A stretch of 64,000 bases of DNA from Zopfochytrium polystomum (GCA_025765615.1 JAIVFJ010000134.1:118755-182754); one strand, 5' to 3'. Counted from the stretch's first letter, positions 41,610 through 53,370 are shown. Numbers and translations: made by a program. Notes: generated by a model not told the origin, from the letters alone.

Positions 41610-43251
41610 ATGGACGCGCCCATCGTGCCCTCAGTCACGACTTCCTCCACCCGTCATCTCCTTCGTATCTCCGTGACCAGCCCGAATAACAACAACTGGC
41701 AACCGCTTTTCGACGAGGTCGCTCAAGCCTGTGCCGCAAACTCGATCTCCCTCGCTGCGCCCATCACCATTTCACGCGACCCTCCTTTCCTTACTCTGAG
41801 TCTCACTGTGGAGCCAACTACGGAACGCATCACCGAGATCCAATCTTCCGTCTTCACAGAGCACACTGTGTTCTATAACCGGCTGCCTCGCGGGCTTCCT
41901 CCGTTCAACGCAACCACTTACTTGGAGAATCGGGATTTCAACAACATACTTCTTGTTACACACCTTGCCCCGGGCGTCCTTTCTGGCACTTTCCCTTCTC
42001 ACAGAACCTCTATCACTTGCGCCCTCTGCTCCCTCCTCCGTAAAAGTGGCGACATCCTTGATATTGCCTATACCCACAACCAGACTAACGCCACCACCTG
42101 TGCCTTCGTTCTTTTCGTCAACCTGCCCTGTAACTTTCCCCCGTTTGCCTTCGTTGAAGGCGCTGGTGTCGTAATCCGCCTCTGCGAAACCCAGGCCCAA
42201 CGCGAATCTCGCATCACTGACGAAAACTTTCGTACTGGTGTCCTCTTCAACCTCCCCTCATCACTCACTGCTTTTGATTTGGGCCCTCTAGCAAGCAACC
42301 TTGGGTGTACCTTGATTCGCAACCCTGGCTATTACAACCCCACTCCCAACTCCGCTGGCCGCTCCAACAAAGCCTTTTTGATTTTCCCCCACCGCACTGA
42401 TCTTCTCTCCATTGGAACCTCCATCCGCATTAATGGCCGCCCCACCCCTTTTCAACCCTACCTAAACGATGACTGTACCCCCTTTCGTTGCTGTCAACGC
42501 TGCGGTTCTACTGAACACCTCACTGCAACCTGCACGCTCGCAGCACGCACCAACTTCCGCCCCCACCCTCGACCCACCCCCACCACTAGCACTGTACCCA
42601 ACCCCCTCCTGCTGATTTGACTGTTGCCCCTCCCCCTCCTTCCCCCCCCCCCATCAGGCAGCTTTCTTGGATATGGCTCAATTCATGAACGACATGCGTA
42701 GTCTGATTACGCAGCACGCGACCCACCAGCAGAAGGTCGCGCAGACACAAACCTCGGAACTCGTGGCCTTTCGCACAGAGCAACAGAATATTGCCAACTC
42801 CATTCGCAATGACCAGCAGACAGCCCTGCGCGAAATGTCGTCGGCCTTGGAGACTGTCCGTTGAAATATTTCCAACCATTCTGACAGCATCAGCTCTATC
42901 AGCGAACGCCTCACCACCCTTGAACACCGAGACGGCTTCGTTCTGAGTGCTGTCCAGACTCAGATTGACAACGCTGTCGCCGAAATCCATACCCGTTTTC
43001 GTTCTGAGGTGGTCAGCGCACTCCTACCCTATGCGCAGCAATCTGTCGAGCAGGCCCTCTTTTCGCATGGAGCTCCTTGTGCCCACAGCCCCCTTCGATC
43101 CTCTTGTGACACTACTCCATCTGCTTCCCCCAACTGTGATGTCCCCATGAGTCACACCTCGCCAACTTACTTGTCCGCTGCTACTGGCTCCTTGAGCTCT
43201 CACTCTGCTTCTACCTCTGCTGCGCGTACTGCCAGCAGCGCCCGGCATTGA
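41610..43251 (+). pseudogene. LINE copy 2 ORF1: RNA-binding protein with CCHC knuckle
   Basis: The first 336 codons (41610-42620) are open: MDAPIVPSVTTSSTRHLLRI through the knuckle CCQRCGSTEHLTATC (C-x2-C-x4-H-x4-C). After a stop and frame change the protein continues with a coiled-coil-like part (AQFMNDMRSLITQH, REMSSALETVR at 42667-42864), then RTLEHRDGF-type and IDNAVAEIHTRFRSEV segments to about 43251. Two lesions separate the blocks. The homologous order in copy 1 shows that they belong to one ORF1. Confidence 0.7.
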
Positions 43252-43327
43252 CCACATCCCTCTTTTAAAAAACAAAAAAAAAAAAAAAAAAAAATAAATT
43301 TGTATATATAAGACATATCCATTACCA

Positions 43328-44837
43328 ATGCCACCTCCCTCTCCAAACTTGGGCCCACCTCCCCCTCCACCCCCTTGCTTTGCCACTTGGAACGTGGGCC
43401 ATACCTTTGTCGCCAAATGCTCCTCCATCCTAAGCTGGATGAAATCTACAGGCACTTCCATTCTTGCGCTCCAAGAAACCAGTTGCACTGCTGCTCACGC
43501 CACACACGCCGTCCGCCAACACGCAGCAAATAACTACATTGGCATATTCACCGACGCCTCCACCTCAAAACACTCTGGCATTGGCTTCATCTTGACATCC
43601 TCCTTCCATCGACACGTCTACAACACCATTCGTCACTCCAGCAGGGGCCTTGCCATCACCCTTTCCTTTCATCGCCGCCGCCTTTTCCTTCGTTCTGTCT
43701 ACTGGCCTGCCTTGCAACAGTCCCCTGAAACTGCTCCTCTTCAGGCGTGGTGCACCAATCTCCTCAACCATGACTCCGCCCAACGTCACCCAGCTTATTG
43801 GTTTGGTGACTGGAATGCACTCCTTTCTCCTCTCGACCATAACACAGCAGCTCCTATCCCCCCTCTCGCCGTGGTTTCCTACCTACTCTCTCTGCTTGTG
43901 GCCTCTCTGACACCTTTCGCACCGTTCATTCCAACCTCTCTGTTTACTCCCACTCCTCCACCAACTCTCCTTACTGCTCTTGTCTCGACGGCATTTGGCT
44001 ATCCGACACTTTTCTCCACCATCTTGCCTCTGCCCATATTGCTACACCCGTTGACTTCCCCCATTTCTCTGACATCTCTGACAACCTTCCCTGTTACATC
44101 ATCCTTGCCCTCTGTCCATACACTACATTCCCCTTTACCCCCATTTGGCGACGCATTCCCTGCCCTTCACAGGCCTCCGAGGACCAGAAACGCCAATTTA
44201 TCAACGCAGTGTCAGCCGCTCTCCCACCTCTCCAAGCTGACCTCGCCGCCTTGGATTCCACGCTGACCCCTGCCGAACAAACCTTTCTTACCCAACCCTC
44301 CCTTCCCTTCGAATATCCTTCCATTGGTTGCTCCTTCCTATACACCCAATCCCTGGACACCATTTCTTCCTCCCTCCATGAGCTCGTCGCCAGCGCTGCC
44401 CGACGCTGTCTCCCTTGCTCCGGCTCGTCCACAACTCCAGCAAAGACTGACCAACGCCTCGCCCCTTACATTGAGGCTCGGAAGAAACTTGAGGACCTTT
44501 GGAAACAACTACACCGTGGTACCCTCCCTCTACACTCCTTTCTTGGCGCTCTTCCTCACCTACCCACCTCCTGGAATGCCTCCCCTGTTCGTGATGATTT
44601 GTGCTTTCTCTTTGCTCGCTTCACCAGCTCCATTACATCGGCTACTTCCTTCACCAACGACGCCCTCCCTCTCCTGCAACGACTTCGCAAAGCAGTCTAC
44701 TGTGCACAGCTTTCCGCGGCAGCCTCACTTAAACGTGCTGACATTGCTACTGCCATCGACCGTCGCCAGGATTTGTTCTCCACCGGCAGGATCCGCAACG
44801 TCCTCAACAACATCCTCAACCGCAAACGGTCTAACTC
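43328..44837 (+). pseudogene. LINE copy 2 ORF2: APE-type endonuclease and start of RT region
   Basis: Frame 43328-43870 encodes the endonuclease (TSILALQETSCTAAHATHAV; YWFGDWNALLSPLDHN). A frameshift follows near 43870, so the catalytic-His region lies in another frame. From about 44209 the frame LAALDSTLTPAEQTFLTQPS to ILNRKRSNSDE covers the linker that precedes the RT palm. The LTR then replaces the sequence. The enzyme cannot be active. Confidence 0.7.
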
Positions 44838-45179
44838 TGATGAAATCCCACCCAGGACTGGAGGGACTTGGTGTGTGTGGGGATGAAGAGAGAGAGAGAG
44901 AGAGAGAGAGAGCAGTGCTGATGGAAAAGGGAGAGGAGTGAGAGGATGGAGAGAGGAGAGAGGAGTGAGTGGGCAGAGATGGAAGAGAGAGCAAATGGAG
45001 GAAGAGAGATTGGCTTGTTTTGCACTGGATTCTGTCAAAGCAGCAAGGAGGGGATTGGTTTCCTTGTTTGATCTCTGTGAGAGGTTGCTGCTTTTATACT
45101 CCTGCAGGTTGGAGCCATCAGAAAACAGAGGGAGCAGTGGGCTGCACAGAGCAGGCCACAGAAATGAGATAAAACAGGC

Positions 45180-45410
45180 TGAGCACCAATCCCCAGCCTG
45201 GGCTAAGTACCCATCCAGGGCTGAGTACCACCCAGTGCTGGGCATCACTCAGGGCTGAATACCAGCCAGGGCTGAGTACCAGCCTGGGCTGAGCACCACC
45301 CAGGGCTGAGTACCAGCCTGGGCTGTGCACCACCCTGGGCTAAGTACCAGCCAGGGCTGAGTACCACCTTGGGCTGAGCACTTTGTCTGGGCTGAGTACC
45401 ACCAGGAACC
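45180..45410. repeat. Minisatellite in the family 2 LTR (GGGCTGAGTACCA type)
   Basis: About ten imperfect units of roughly 18-25 bp built on CAGGGCTGAGTACCAGC/CTGGGCTGAGCACCACC. Equivalent arrays are in every copy of this LTR (for example 47330-47560, 53705-53930, 55140-55345, 62020-62235), with unit-level variants useful for pairing LTRs. Confidence 0.8.
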
Positions 45411-45645
45411 AATTTACAGCTTGTTTGAGAAACAGTTGCTTGTAAATTGGTTTGGTTGTTTCCAAATCAGGAAGCTTGTTTGGGAAACAAGCCGCTTTTT
45501 TCCTTGTTTTTAGAAATCCAATGATTGGTGCAATCTCTGGTGAGCTCAGTTTTTATCTCACTTTTAGAAATGCAGTGATTGGTGCAATCCCTGATTCCTA
45601 AATGCCTGTTGCATTGCTCAGATTGCACAGCACAGCAGGAAAGCT

Positions 45646-45776
45646 GGAATTCCAGATCAGGAAGCGGAATTCCGGTGCAGAGAGAGGAATTCCAGATCAG
45701 GAAGCGCAATTCCGATGCAGAGTGCGGAATTCCGGTGCAGAGAGCGGAATTCCGATGCAGAGAGCGGAATTCCGGA
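45646..45776. repeat. Minisatellite in the family 2 LTR (GGAATTCC-rich)
   Basis: Six to seven units of about 20 bp with the palindrome GGAATTCC (EcoRI core) separated by GGTGCAGAGAGC or AGATCAGGAAGC. It is present in each LTR copy (47796-47926, 54176-54306, 54766-54896, 61656-61770). The last copy has several extra indels. Confidence 0.8.
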
Positions 45777-46082
45777 GCATTGGGCAGTGGTACACTGCTT
45801 CTGCATGCTTGCTGTGCTGTGTTACATGTGCAGAGTGCGTAGTTTGAGCGTTTTTGTGCATGTTCTAATTGCATTGTTCCTACCGGTAGGATGAACAAAG
45901 CTAGAACAACAGCCGCCTTTGCCTATCTCTTTTTATTGAGAACAGATTAGCCCTTCCGAGCACCCCATTCAAGTATTGAATCTACTGAGCCCTTCGAACA
46001 CCCCATCCAATGTGATTGGATGGAGTTCTCAAAGGGATCATCAGTAACGGGCGTAGTGTACCCCGTGGGTCGAATCTCAACA

Positions 46083-46828
46083 TTCCTTAAAGAGTTGGAG
46101 GCGGAATTTGCGACGATGAGAAGCAGGAAGCGTGTCAAACAAGGAAGAAGGGCGAATGCCAGAGTGAAGGACAAGGAACGTGAATTCCCACTGAACAGAA
46201 GCAAAAGAGTCACGAAAAGGAGAAGTAAAGGAGTAATTGGAGAGGCTGCTGTGAAGTGTGTGCCTATGGAGGCGTCGGAGTTGGCGACAAAGGTGTCCTA
46301 GGACTGCTGTGTTGCCGATAAAGGCAGTGGCGGGTAGAAGTGTTTGCGAGGTAAACGGAATGTCAATGCATGGTGTGGTGGCGTTTAGATGGGAAGCGAG
46401 GTGGTCAGCTGCTTCGTTGCCAGCGGAACCGGAGTGTCCACGAATCCAGACAACTGACGGGGGGGTCGATGCGAGTGGAGAGGGCCTGCCCAACGAGGGC
46501 CCACAGGGAGGCCAGAGGAGAGCGGAGAAGGGAGCGGAAGGAAACGGTAAGGGGATCAATGGGAGGAGGAGGGAGGGGTCTAATGGTGGCAAGGGAAAAG
46601 GAAGGGATGGAGTTGGTGAGGTGGGAGAAGAGACGGTTATAGGTAGTGACAACGGAGCTGTTGTCAAGTTGAATGGTGAGGGGGGTTGGAAGATGACAGG
46701 TAGAAATCAAGGCAGAGAGGAAACCAACAAGCTCAGCAGTGGCAGAGGAGGAAGCGATGGGGGGAAGGGCAACGGCAAAGGAGAAGGGGGGTTCTAAGGA
46801 AACAACAGCAGCAGCCATGAAGCCAGTG
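46083..46828 (-). pseudogene. LINE ORF2 C-terminal piece: RNase H domain, inverted relative to copy 2
   Basis: On the minus strand frames read FAVALPPIASSSATAELVGF, TIQLDNSSVVTTYNRLF and VVWIRGHSGSAGNEAADHLA. This is the D..E..D..(H)..D pattern of RNase H1-type domains found at the end of ORF2 in RNase-H-bearing LINEs. The C-terminal extension follows (HSGIRPSSLFDTLPASHRRK). A frameshift divides the domain. The piece is sandwiched between TG-ends of two LTRs and runs opposite to the LINE part on the left of the solo LTR. Confidence 0.7.
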
Positions 46829-46988
46829 TGTTGAGATTCGACCCACAGGGTACACTACGCCCGTTACTGATGATCCCTTTGAGAACTCCATCCAATCACA
46901 TTGGATGGGGTGTTCGAAGGGCTCAGTAGATTCAATACTTGAATGGGGTGCTCGGAAGGGCTAATCTGTTCTCAATAAAAAGAGATAG
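46829..46988 (+). repeat. LTR fragment, positions 1-160 of family 2, plus orientation
   Basis: Starts TGTTGAGATTCGACC and ends AAAAAGAGATAG, directly followed by the U5 end of a minus-oriented LTR. The last five bases, GATAG, are LTR positions 156-160. It looks like the left part of an LTR into which another copy inserted. Confidence 0.85.
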
Positions 46989-48232
46989 TGATGAAATCCC
47001 ACCCAGGACTGGAGGGACTTGGTGTGTGTGGGGATGAAGAGAGAGAGAGAGAGAGAGAGAGAGCAGTGATGATGGAAAAGGGAGAGGAGTGAGAGGATGG
47101 AGAGAGGAGGGAGGAGTGAGTGGGCAGAGATGGAAGAGAGAGCAAATGGAGGAAGAGAGATTGGCTTGTTTTGCACTGGATTCTGTCAAAGCAGCAAGGA
47201 GGGGGTTGGATTCCTTTTTTGATCTCTGTGAGAGGTTGCTGCTTTTATACTCCTGCAGGTTGGAGCCATCAGAAAACAGAGGGAGCAGTGGGCTGCACAG
47301 AGCAGGCCACAGAAATGAGATAAAACAGGCTGAGCACAAATCCCCAGCCTGGGCTAAGTACCCATTCAGGGCTGAGTACCACCCAGTGCTGGGCATCACT
47401 CAGGGCTGGATACCAGCCAGGGCTAAGTACCAGCCTGGGCTGAGCACCACCCAGGGCTGAGTACCAGCCTGGGCTGTGCACCACCCTGGGCTAAGTACCA
47501 GCCAGGGCTGAGTACCACCTTGGGCTGAGCACTTTGTCTGGGCTGAGTACCACCAGGAACCAATTTACAGCTTGTTTGAGAAACAGTTGCTTGTAAATTG
47601 GTTTGGTTGTTTCCAAATCAGGAAGCTTGTTTGGGAAACAAGCCGCTTTTTCCTTGTTTTTAGAAATCCAATGATTGGTGCAATCTCTGGTGAGCTCAGT
47701 TTTTATCTCACTTTTAGAAATGCAGTGATTGGTGCAATCACTGATTCCTAAATGCCTGTTGCATTGCTCAGATTGCACAGCACAGCAGGAAAGCTGGAAT
47801 TCCAGATCAGGAAGCGGAATTCCGGTGCAGAGAGAGGAATTCCAGATCAGGAAGCGGAAATCCGATGCAGAGCGCGGAATTCCGGTGCAGAGAGCGGAAT
47901 TCCGATGCAGAGAGCGGAATTCCGGAGCATTGGGCAGTGGTACACTGCTTCTGCATGCTTGCTGTGCTGTGTTACATGTGCAGAGTGCGTAGTTTGCGCG
48001 TTTTTGTGCATGTTCTAATTGCATTGTTCCTACCGGTAGGATGAACAAAGCTAGAACAACAGCCGCCTTTGCCTATCTCTTTTTATTGAGAACAGATTAG
48101 CCCTTCCGAGCGCCCCATTCAAGTATTGAATCTACTGAGCCCTTCAAACACCCCATCCAATGTGATTGGATGGAGTTCTCAAAGGGATCATCAGTAACGG
48201 GCGTAGTGTACCCCGTGGGTCGAATCTCAACA
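46989..48232 (-). repeat. Family 2 LTR, left LTR of element A, 1244 bp
   Basis: Complete TG..CA-bounded LTR in minus orientation. Private variants (GCGCG at about 47995, five T at 47647, GGAAATCC at 47846, TGGATACC then CTAAGTACC near 47407-47430) are shared with the plus-strand LTR at 54458-55701 rather than with its own partner at 53371. Confidence 0.85.
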
Positions 48233-48396
48233 CACCCCCGCAATAGAAAGAGAGGGGGCAACTGTTTCTCCTGGAGTACATGGCTGTCCAACAATGCCAG
48301 CCAAGCAGTGGGACTCGAACCCACCCATGTACCCCCCTACGCTTGTGAAAACGTGCATGAACCCACAAGTGTAGCTGGAGAAGCCAGAGAGAGCCT
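48233..48396 (-). other. Polypurine tract and 3' untranslated part of element A
   Basis: On the element strand it reads ..CTATTGCGGGGGTG directly before the LTR TG. Just upstream is the conserved T-arm-like hairpin region described for element B (61205-61271). Confidence 0.6.
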
Positions 48397-51300
48397 TTAG
48401 ACTAAGCGTTGTGCTGATTTGAGCGTGGGCACCACACTTACACCTTGGAGGTCGGCGAGACTGCAAATTCCCATCAGTGATGCAAGCTTTGCATGTTGAG
48501 CTGCGGGAAGAGCTTTGGTGAGAAGGTCGGCAATCATCATGTCCGTTGGGCAATGAATGAGTTGAACCTCCTTTTTCTCCAAGTGGTCCCGTATGAAATG
48601 CAACCTCACGTCAAAGTGTTTGACCCAACCATGGTGTATTGGATTCATAGCAATAGCTATGGTTGAACGATTGTCTTCAAAAACAGTAGTGGGCTTATTT
48701 AAATCCATACCCAGCTCCTGGAAGAGCATTCGTAGCCAGATTGCCTCTTTGATGGCCTCAGTAAGGGAGAAGTATTCCGCCTCAGTTGAGGACAAAGCGA
48801 CAACTGATTGTTTCTTGCTGTACCATGTAATAGCACCCCCGCAAAGCATGAACACATGCCCTGACCTCGACTTGCGTCCATCCTCTTCAGCATAGCTGGC
48901 ATCAGCGTAGCCATGTGGTTCATCCCACTCTGGGTAAGAAATACCCGCAGCTTTCTCTACCTCTGGGAGCGTTGCATTGGTGATGCATGTCATCTGGGAG
49001 TCTCCCTTCTGGTAGAAAAGTCCATGATCCCAGGTAGCGCGGACATATCGCAGCAATCTGTCAAGCGCAAGGGAATCTGAATGGGTTGGAGCGGACTGGT
49101 ATTGTGCAAGTGTATTCACAGCATACGCAATGTCAGGGCGCGTCAAGTTTGCAAGGTAAGCAAGTTGCATGAGTGTGCTTCGGAAGTATTCCGACTCTTT
49201 TTGTGGAAGTTTTCCAGAGTCCACATCGTGTATCCATGTCGTGGACATGGGAGTTGCTTTGATTTTGACAGGTAAGCCTTCATTGTCACACCAGTAGTTT
49301 GCTTCCTCCAAGACATGCTGTGTGTAGTTTTTCTGTCCAATAAAGATTCCATCTTTGATTTTCTCAACTTGGATGCCAACAGCAACTTTTGGGTTGAGGT
49401 CCTCGCGGATTTTGAACTTTGATTTGATCAGAGAAAGAATTTTGGCAATTTCTTCTTCAGTGTGACTGAAGATGAGGATGTCATCTACGTATAGAGTGAT
49501 GATGGTCTTGACCTTTCCATCAGGGTGCCTTTGCACAAAGACACAGTGGTCAGTCTTCAATTGCGTAAATCCAATTTCTACTAGGAAGTCGCGGATTGTT
49601 TTGTACCACTGTCGACCAGACTGGTGCAGTCCGTACAGACTCTTCCTGAGTAAACAGACAAGAAGTATCCCGTCTGCACCACGTATCTCAAAGCCTTCTG
49701 GTTGTTCCATGAAGTTTTCAATGTCCAGTTTGGCGTTCAAGTATGCGGTTTCGACATCAAGGCCTGCAAGTATGAGGTCAAACAGCAACGAGATAGCAAG
49801 GATTGCCCTTATGGAGGAGCTGCGGACGACAGGGGAGAAGGTCTCATTGTAGTCCTGACCAAAGATCTGAGTGTAACCCCGACCAACAAGGCGAGCCTTG
49901 AAGCGTTCAAGGTACCCTTCACTGTCAAACTTGTAGGCAAAAACCCATTTGGGCTTGAGTATCTTACGCCCTTTAGGTCGAGCCACTAAGTCCCAGACAT
50001 GCTTTGACGTGATCGAATTGATCTCTGAGAGTTGAGCTGCCTTCCAATACTTTGCAAAAGGAGAACGCATGGCCTCTTTATGCGAAGCAGGGAGTGGCGG
50101 TAAGTCCCGCTGGTGGATCCTTACTGTTGGATATGTTGTGACTTCCTCCGGCTCAAGCACAGTGTACGCTTTGAGCGTTTGGTAGAGTTCACGAAATTGT
50201 CCCCGTGCTATTCGTAGTTTACGAATTCTTGCAGTTAAAGCGCGGAGTGTTTTCCGACTGTAAGTGGAAGGATTTGTGGCGATTGATGGTTTTGTTCGTA
50301 GTTTACAAAGGTTTGCCTTCAATGCCAGGTAGTCACGTAAACCTGATGGCTCTCGTGGTATGATTGGGGGATTTGTTGCCTCCCCTGTTGACTCTGGCAA
50401 AGCTAGAATGTCAGGGGAAGTTGAGCGCTCCCTAGGAGGGATTTCCTGTTCATCAGGTATTGACTCTGGTTCAGAATCAGATGCGTCGTATAGCATACCC
50501 GGCTGTAGATCTTCCCCCTGTGATTCTGCAGGTGGGACATCGTCTTCTTGTGAGTCAAACAGAGCGTCAGGATGTGCCACATCTGGATCAGTGGACATAG
50601 CGGGGGTATGCAACGAGGAGGAAAGATATTGGAAATCCTGAGCTGTGGGTTGGACTGGTCCCCATTCCTTCAAGCGGGAGTCATGAAGGAACTGTCTCCA
50701 GTTCCGCACAATGCCAGGAAAAACATTTTCGTGAAAGGAGACATGGAAGTGTTCCGATATTCTCTGAGTTTTCAAGTCGTAGACTACTGGAAGAGTGTTT
50801 CCTTTATACCCTAAGAATATGCCTGGCGCCCCTTTGTCAGGATGTTTAAGTGTTCGCTTTTCCTTTGGGATACGGTGGATAACCAAACAGCCAAAGGTGC
50901 GGATGTGATCAACATTTGGCTTTTCACCGTACCAAGCTTCATAAGGTGTTTTCTTAGTGTAAGAGTGGTAAACCCTGTTCTTGATGTATGCTGCGTAGCG
51001 GACTGCATACACAAAGAAAGAGTGGGGCAATCGTGACTCTAAGAGCATGCAGTGTGCCATGTCTTTGAGAGTGTTGACCTGACGTTCTACCAGCCCATTG
51101 AATTCCTTGGTGAATGCAGGACTAGGTTCTAAAACAATAGGAGGGTGCCGAGTATTGGCCCAAGTTTTGAATTCTCCATCTTTGAAGATTTCCCCCCTGT
51201 CACAGCGCACAGATGTGATATGTTTGCCATGTTGTTGTTCAAACCTTTCGATCGTAGACCGGAATCTTGTCAGCGCGTCGGACAAAGAGTTGAGGAACTC

Positions 51301-51536
51301 AATGTCAAGCCAACGGGTTGACTCTTCCACAACCAGTTGCCAATGTTTTTCACCATGGAGTCCACGTGCTGGCAGTGGGACAGCATCAGTGTGTAAACGA
51401 CCAAGCAGTGTGGTGTTTGGTCTGGAAGTGGAGTGGATAGGCGAAGCTTTCAATTTCCCAACATCACATGTCACGCAGGGGATGTCATGAATGAGGAAAA
51501 ATGAATGACCAACTTTATTCAGATTTGACCAAGTAC
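48397..51536 (-). CDS. Copia pol, integrase to RNase H (element A), 5' part interrupted
   Basis: On the minus strand an uninterrupted frame of over 1000 codons encodes the zinc-binding end of integrase (CVTCDVGKLKASPIHS) and the integrase core with LHTDAV, VRCDRGEIF and GLVERQVNTLKD (D, D, E positions). Reverse transcriptase follows (GRKILKPKWVFAYKFDSEGY, YVDDILIFSH around 49480), then RNase H (SSTEAEYFSLTEAIKEA; FEDNRSTIAIA; HCPTDMMIADLLTKALPAA). The order IN-RT-RH is that of Ty1/copia. The frame enters from inside the inserted family 1 LTR at 51537, so its apparent start is not native. In the uninterrupted element gag and pol form one frame. It stops at 48397 after a frame difference from element B. 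Confidence 0.85.
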
Positions 51537-51770
51537 TGTTAGTTTTGGGTCTTTTGGTGTAAGCAGTGTGCAGGAGCTTTGACCAGTTTCTGCTCTGCAA
51601 GGATGACTTGCAGCATTTTGCAAGTGATGGTCCTTGTAACAGTTTTGTATAAAGAGAAACACAAGACTGACAGAAGCCAAGATCAACCTCCCACCACCAC
51701 CACCTTCAGTAGTGTACACCACAGCAGCCCAACCCATCAATCAGCCACCATTGCAAATTCTTTCAAGTAC
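51532..51770 (+). mobile_element. Family 1 solo LTR (51537-51765) with AGTAC target duplication
   Basis: The 229-bp LTR, TGTTAGTTTTGGG to CAAATTCTTTCA, lies in plus orientation inside the minus-strand pol of element A. AGTAC is duplicated at 51532-51536 and 51766-51770. Element B has the uninterrupted site (GAAGCGTACTTGGTC at about 58033). LTR-LTR recombination after insertion is the usual origin of such solo LTRs. Confidence 0.92.
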
Positions 51771-53370
51771 GCTTCAAAGAAGATAAAGACAGGTGACCAA
51801 ATTTCTTGTGAAGAGCTCGGACTGCTTCAATGTTCTGAGGGTTTGGTAAAGGGTCTGGGTCAGTTTGACTTAAAGTTGGGGTTGCAGTTTGCAAAGGAGC
51901 AGTTTGCTGTTGCGACTCACCTGGGGCGTCCCCCGAAGGAGTCGGCGCGTCCCTTCCAAGTTCTGCCCTGTCGAGACCAGTATGTCCCGTCAGAAGAGAA
52001 GGGTCCACAACATAAACATTCCCTGTGTCCCTGTGAGCAATGGTAAAGTCTGAACCATGTACCCGAGGATGCAATAGGGCTGTGTCTGCTGTGAAAGTCA
52101 CGTTGTGACCTGTCTGCCGCACGATTTGCTGAACCGAGAGTAGAGTGTCTGAGAACTCTGGCACATAGAGTGAGTTCCTCATGATGAGAGCTCTTCCGTT
52201 AACGAACAGGGTAAAGTCGCCCACTCCAGTGCAGTTGCAAAGCCGTCAGCTGTTTTGATCTGCTGGGAGGTGGGCCGCAAGTTTGTGAAGTGCTCTTCAC
52301 AAGGCGAAATTGTCCTGGAAGCCCCAGAGTCAAGGATGACCTGGTGTGGGTGGCGGCCAGGAAGTCTTGCCATCAGCGCAGTCTCGTAGATGCGGCGGTA
52401 GGTGACGTTGCGGTAGAGGAAACGCCCAGATTCGTACATCACTTTGTAGCCGACGTTTGAGACAATGTTGTCAGTGATCCAGTCTGGATCCATTCTGCCG
52501 TCAAGAAGTGTAACTGTGAGTTCCACTTCAAATTCCTCCTCCACCTCAACGGCCTGGCATGTTCCAATTTCAAACTCGCGTGCTGTAAGTGCCCTTTCTA
52601 CTGAAAGGAAGTCGTCTAGAGCTGAAGTGTCTGCAAGGCGCGCAGCACCCTCAGTACTGAACTCCAACATTTCGACGTCTTCTGCTTCAGGAGGCGGTGG
52701 TGGAGTATCCATCCTGTAGCATTTGTGGGGAGGAGAGTCCTCAGAGGCTGCGCAAGAGGCTTGGTGGTGTTCTTTAGCGGCCACCTCACGTGCAATCTTG
52801 GCAGTCTCAGTAGCTTTCTTGGAATCAGCTGACGTGGCCTTGGCTTCTTTGGCGTGTGCAGGCTGCTTGCCCTTGGCCTTCTTTGCAGGGCGAGCCGGCT
52901 CTGACTTCCCGTGAGGGAACTTGAGGCATTCCTCGCTAGAGTGCGAGACCCAGATTCCATGAAGGTCACAAGTAGGCTTGCCGTTGAGTGCCTCACTGAT
53001 CTTGCGCTTCTTGGTTGCCACTGAGGTCTTTGCTGAAGCAGCTGTTTCCATCTCAGAAGTGCCGTGGTGAGCAGAGTGTCTGCTGTTCTTCTCTTTGCTT
53101 TGCTGGTACAGCGTGCGGCAGTTTGTCAACTCCTTGACGAGATCGCTGGTGTTGGCGTAGCCTGACAGCCCCTTGAGAAGATTTTGACGAACGCCAGAGA
53201 AGATTTCATGTCCAGGCAGCGTTTCCCTCGCTTTGTGGATGATGGCAGAACGCAGGATGTTTGTCACACCCCTGCAAGTGGTGGCAGTACATTTGAAATG
53301 CTTTGGCCAATCCGTGACCAGTGTGGTCAGAGTGGTGTACCACTCCTGGACTGCCGGACCAGAGTCTCTG
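51771..53370 (-). pseudogene. Element A gag (truncated) to protease and pre-integrase region
   Basis: From the LTR junction the frame reads DSGPAVQEWYTTLTTLVTDW (mid-gag), then the CCHC-like CDLHGIWVSHSSEECLKFPH, a Lys/Ala-rich linker, the protease motif VILDSGASRTISP with catalytic DSG near 52330, and, after a frameshift near 52230, GDFTLFVNGRALIMRNSLYV and the integrase-leading ALHKKFGHLSLSSLK. The N-terminal gag half present in elements B and C is missing. The open frame that continues into the LTR (52179-53648) is a fortuitous fusion. Confidence 0.75.

Larger units (their letters stand above)
41540..44837 (+). mobile_element. LINE-type retrotransposon (copy 2), 3' part missing
   Basis: Plus-strand relative of copy 1, with ORF1 from 41610, an A-rich spacer at 43263-43300 and ORF2 from about 43328. 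It ends abruptly at 44837, where the 1.24-kb solo LTR begins, before any RT YxDD motif. The left end (about 41540) is estimated from the short leader of copy 1. Part of the missing 3' portion lies inverted at 46083-46828. Confidence 0.8.
44838..46082 (-). mobile_element. Solo LTR of copia family 2, 1245 bp
   Basis: Complete LTR in minus orientation: on its own strand it starts TGTTGAGATTCGACC and ends GGGATTTCATCA. It carries a GA microsatellite, a TATAAAAGC box, two minisatellites and AATAAA. Its flanks (AACTC on the left, TTCCT on the right) are not a target duplication, and the LINE sequence on its two sides has opposite orientation. It therefore probably arose or was rearranged by recombination between LTRs. 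Confidence 0.85.

Noticed and set aside
44880..44912. GA microsatellite as an independent repeat
   Set aside because: It is part of every family 2 LTR, not a separate locus.
45467..45898. Repeated ORFs of about 140-185 codons in each family 2 LTR (NSALCTGIP repeats)
   Set aside because: Translation of the GGAATTCC minisatellite; frames differ among copies and codon use is not coding-like.
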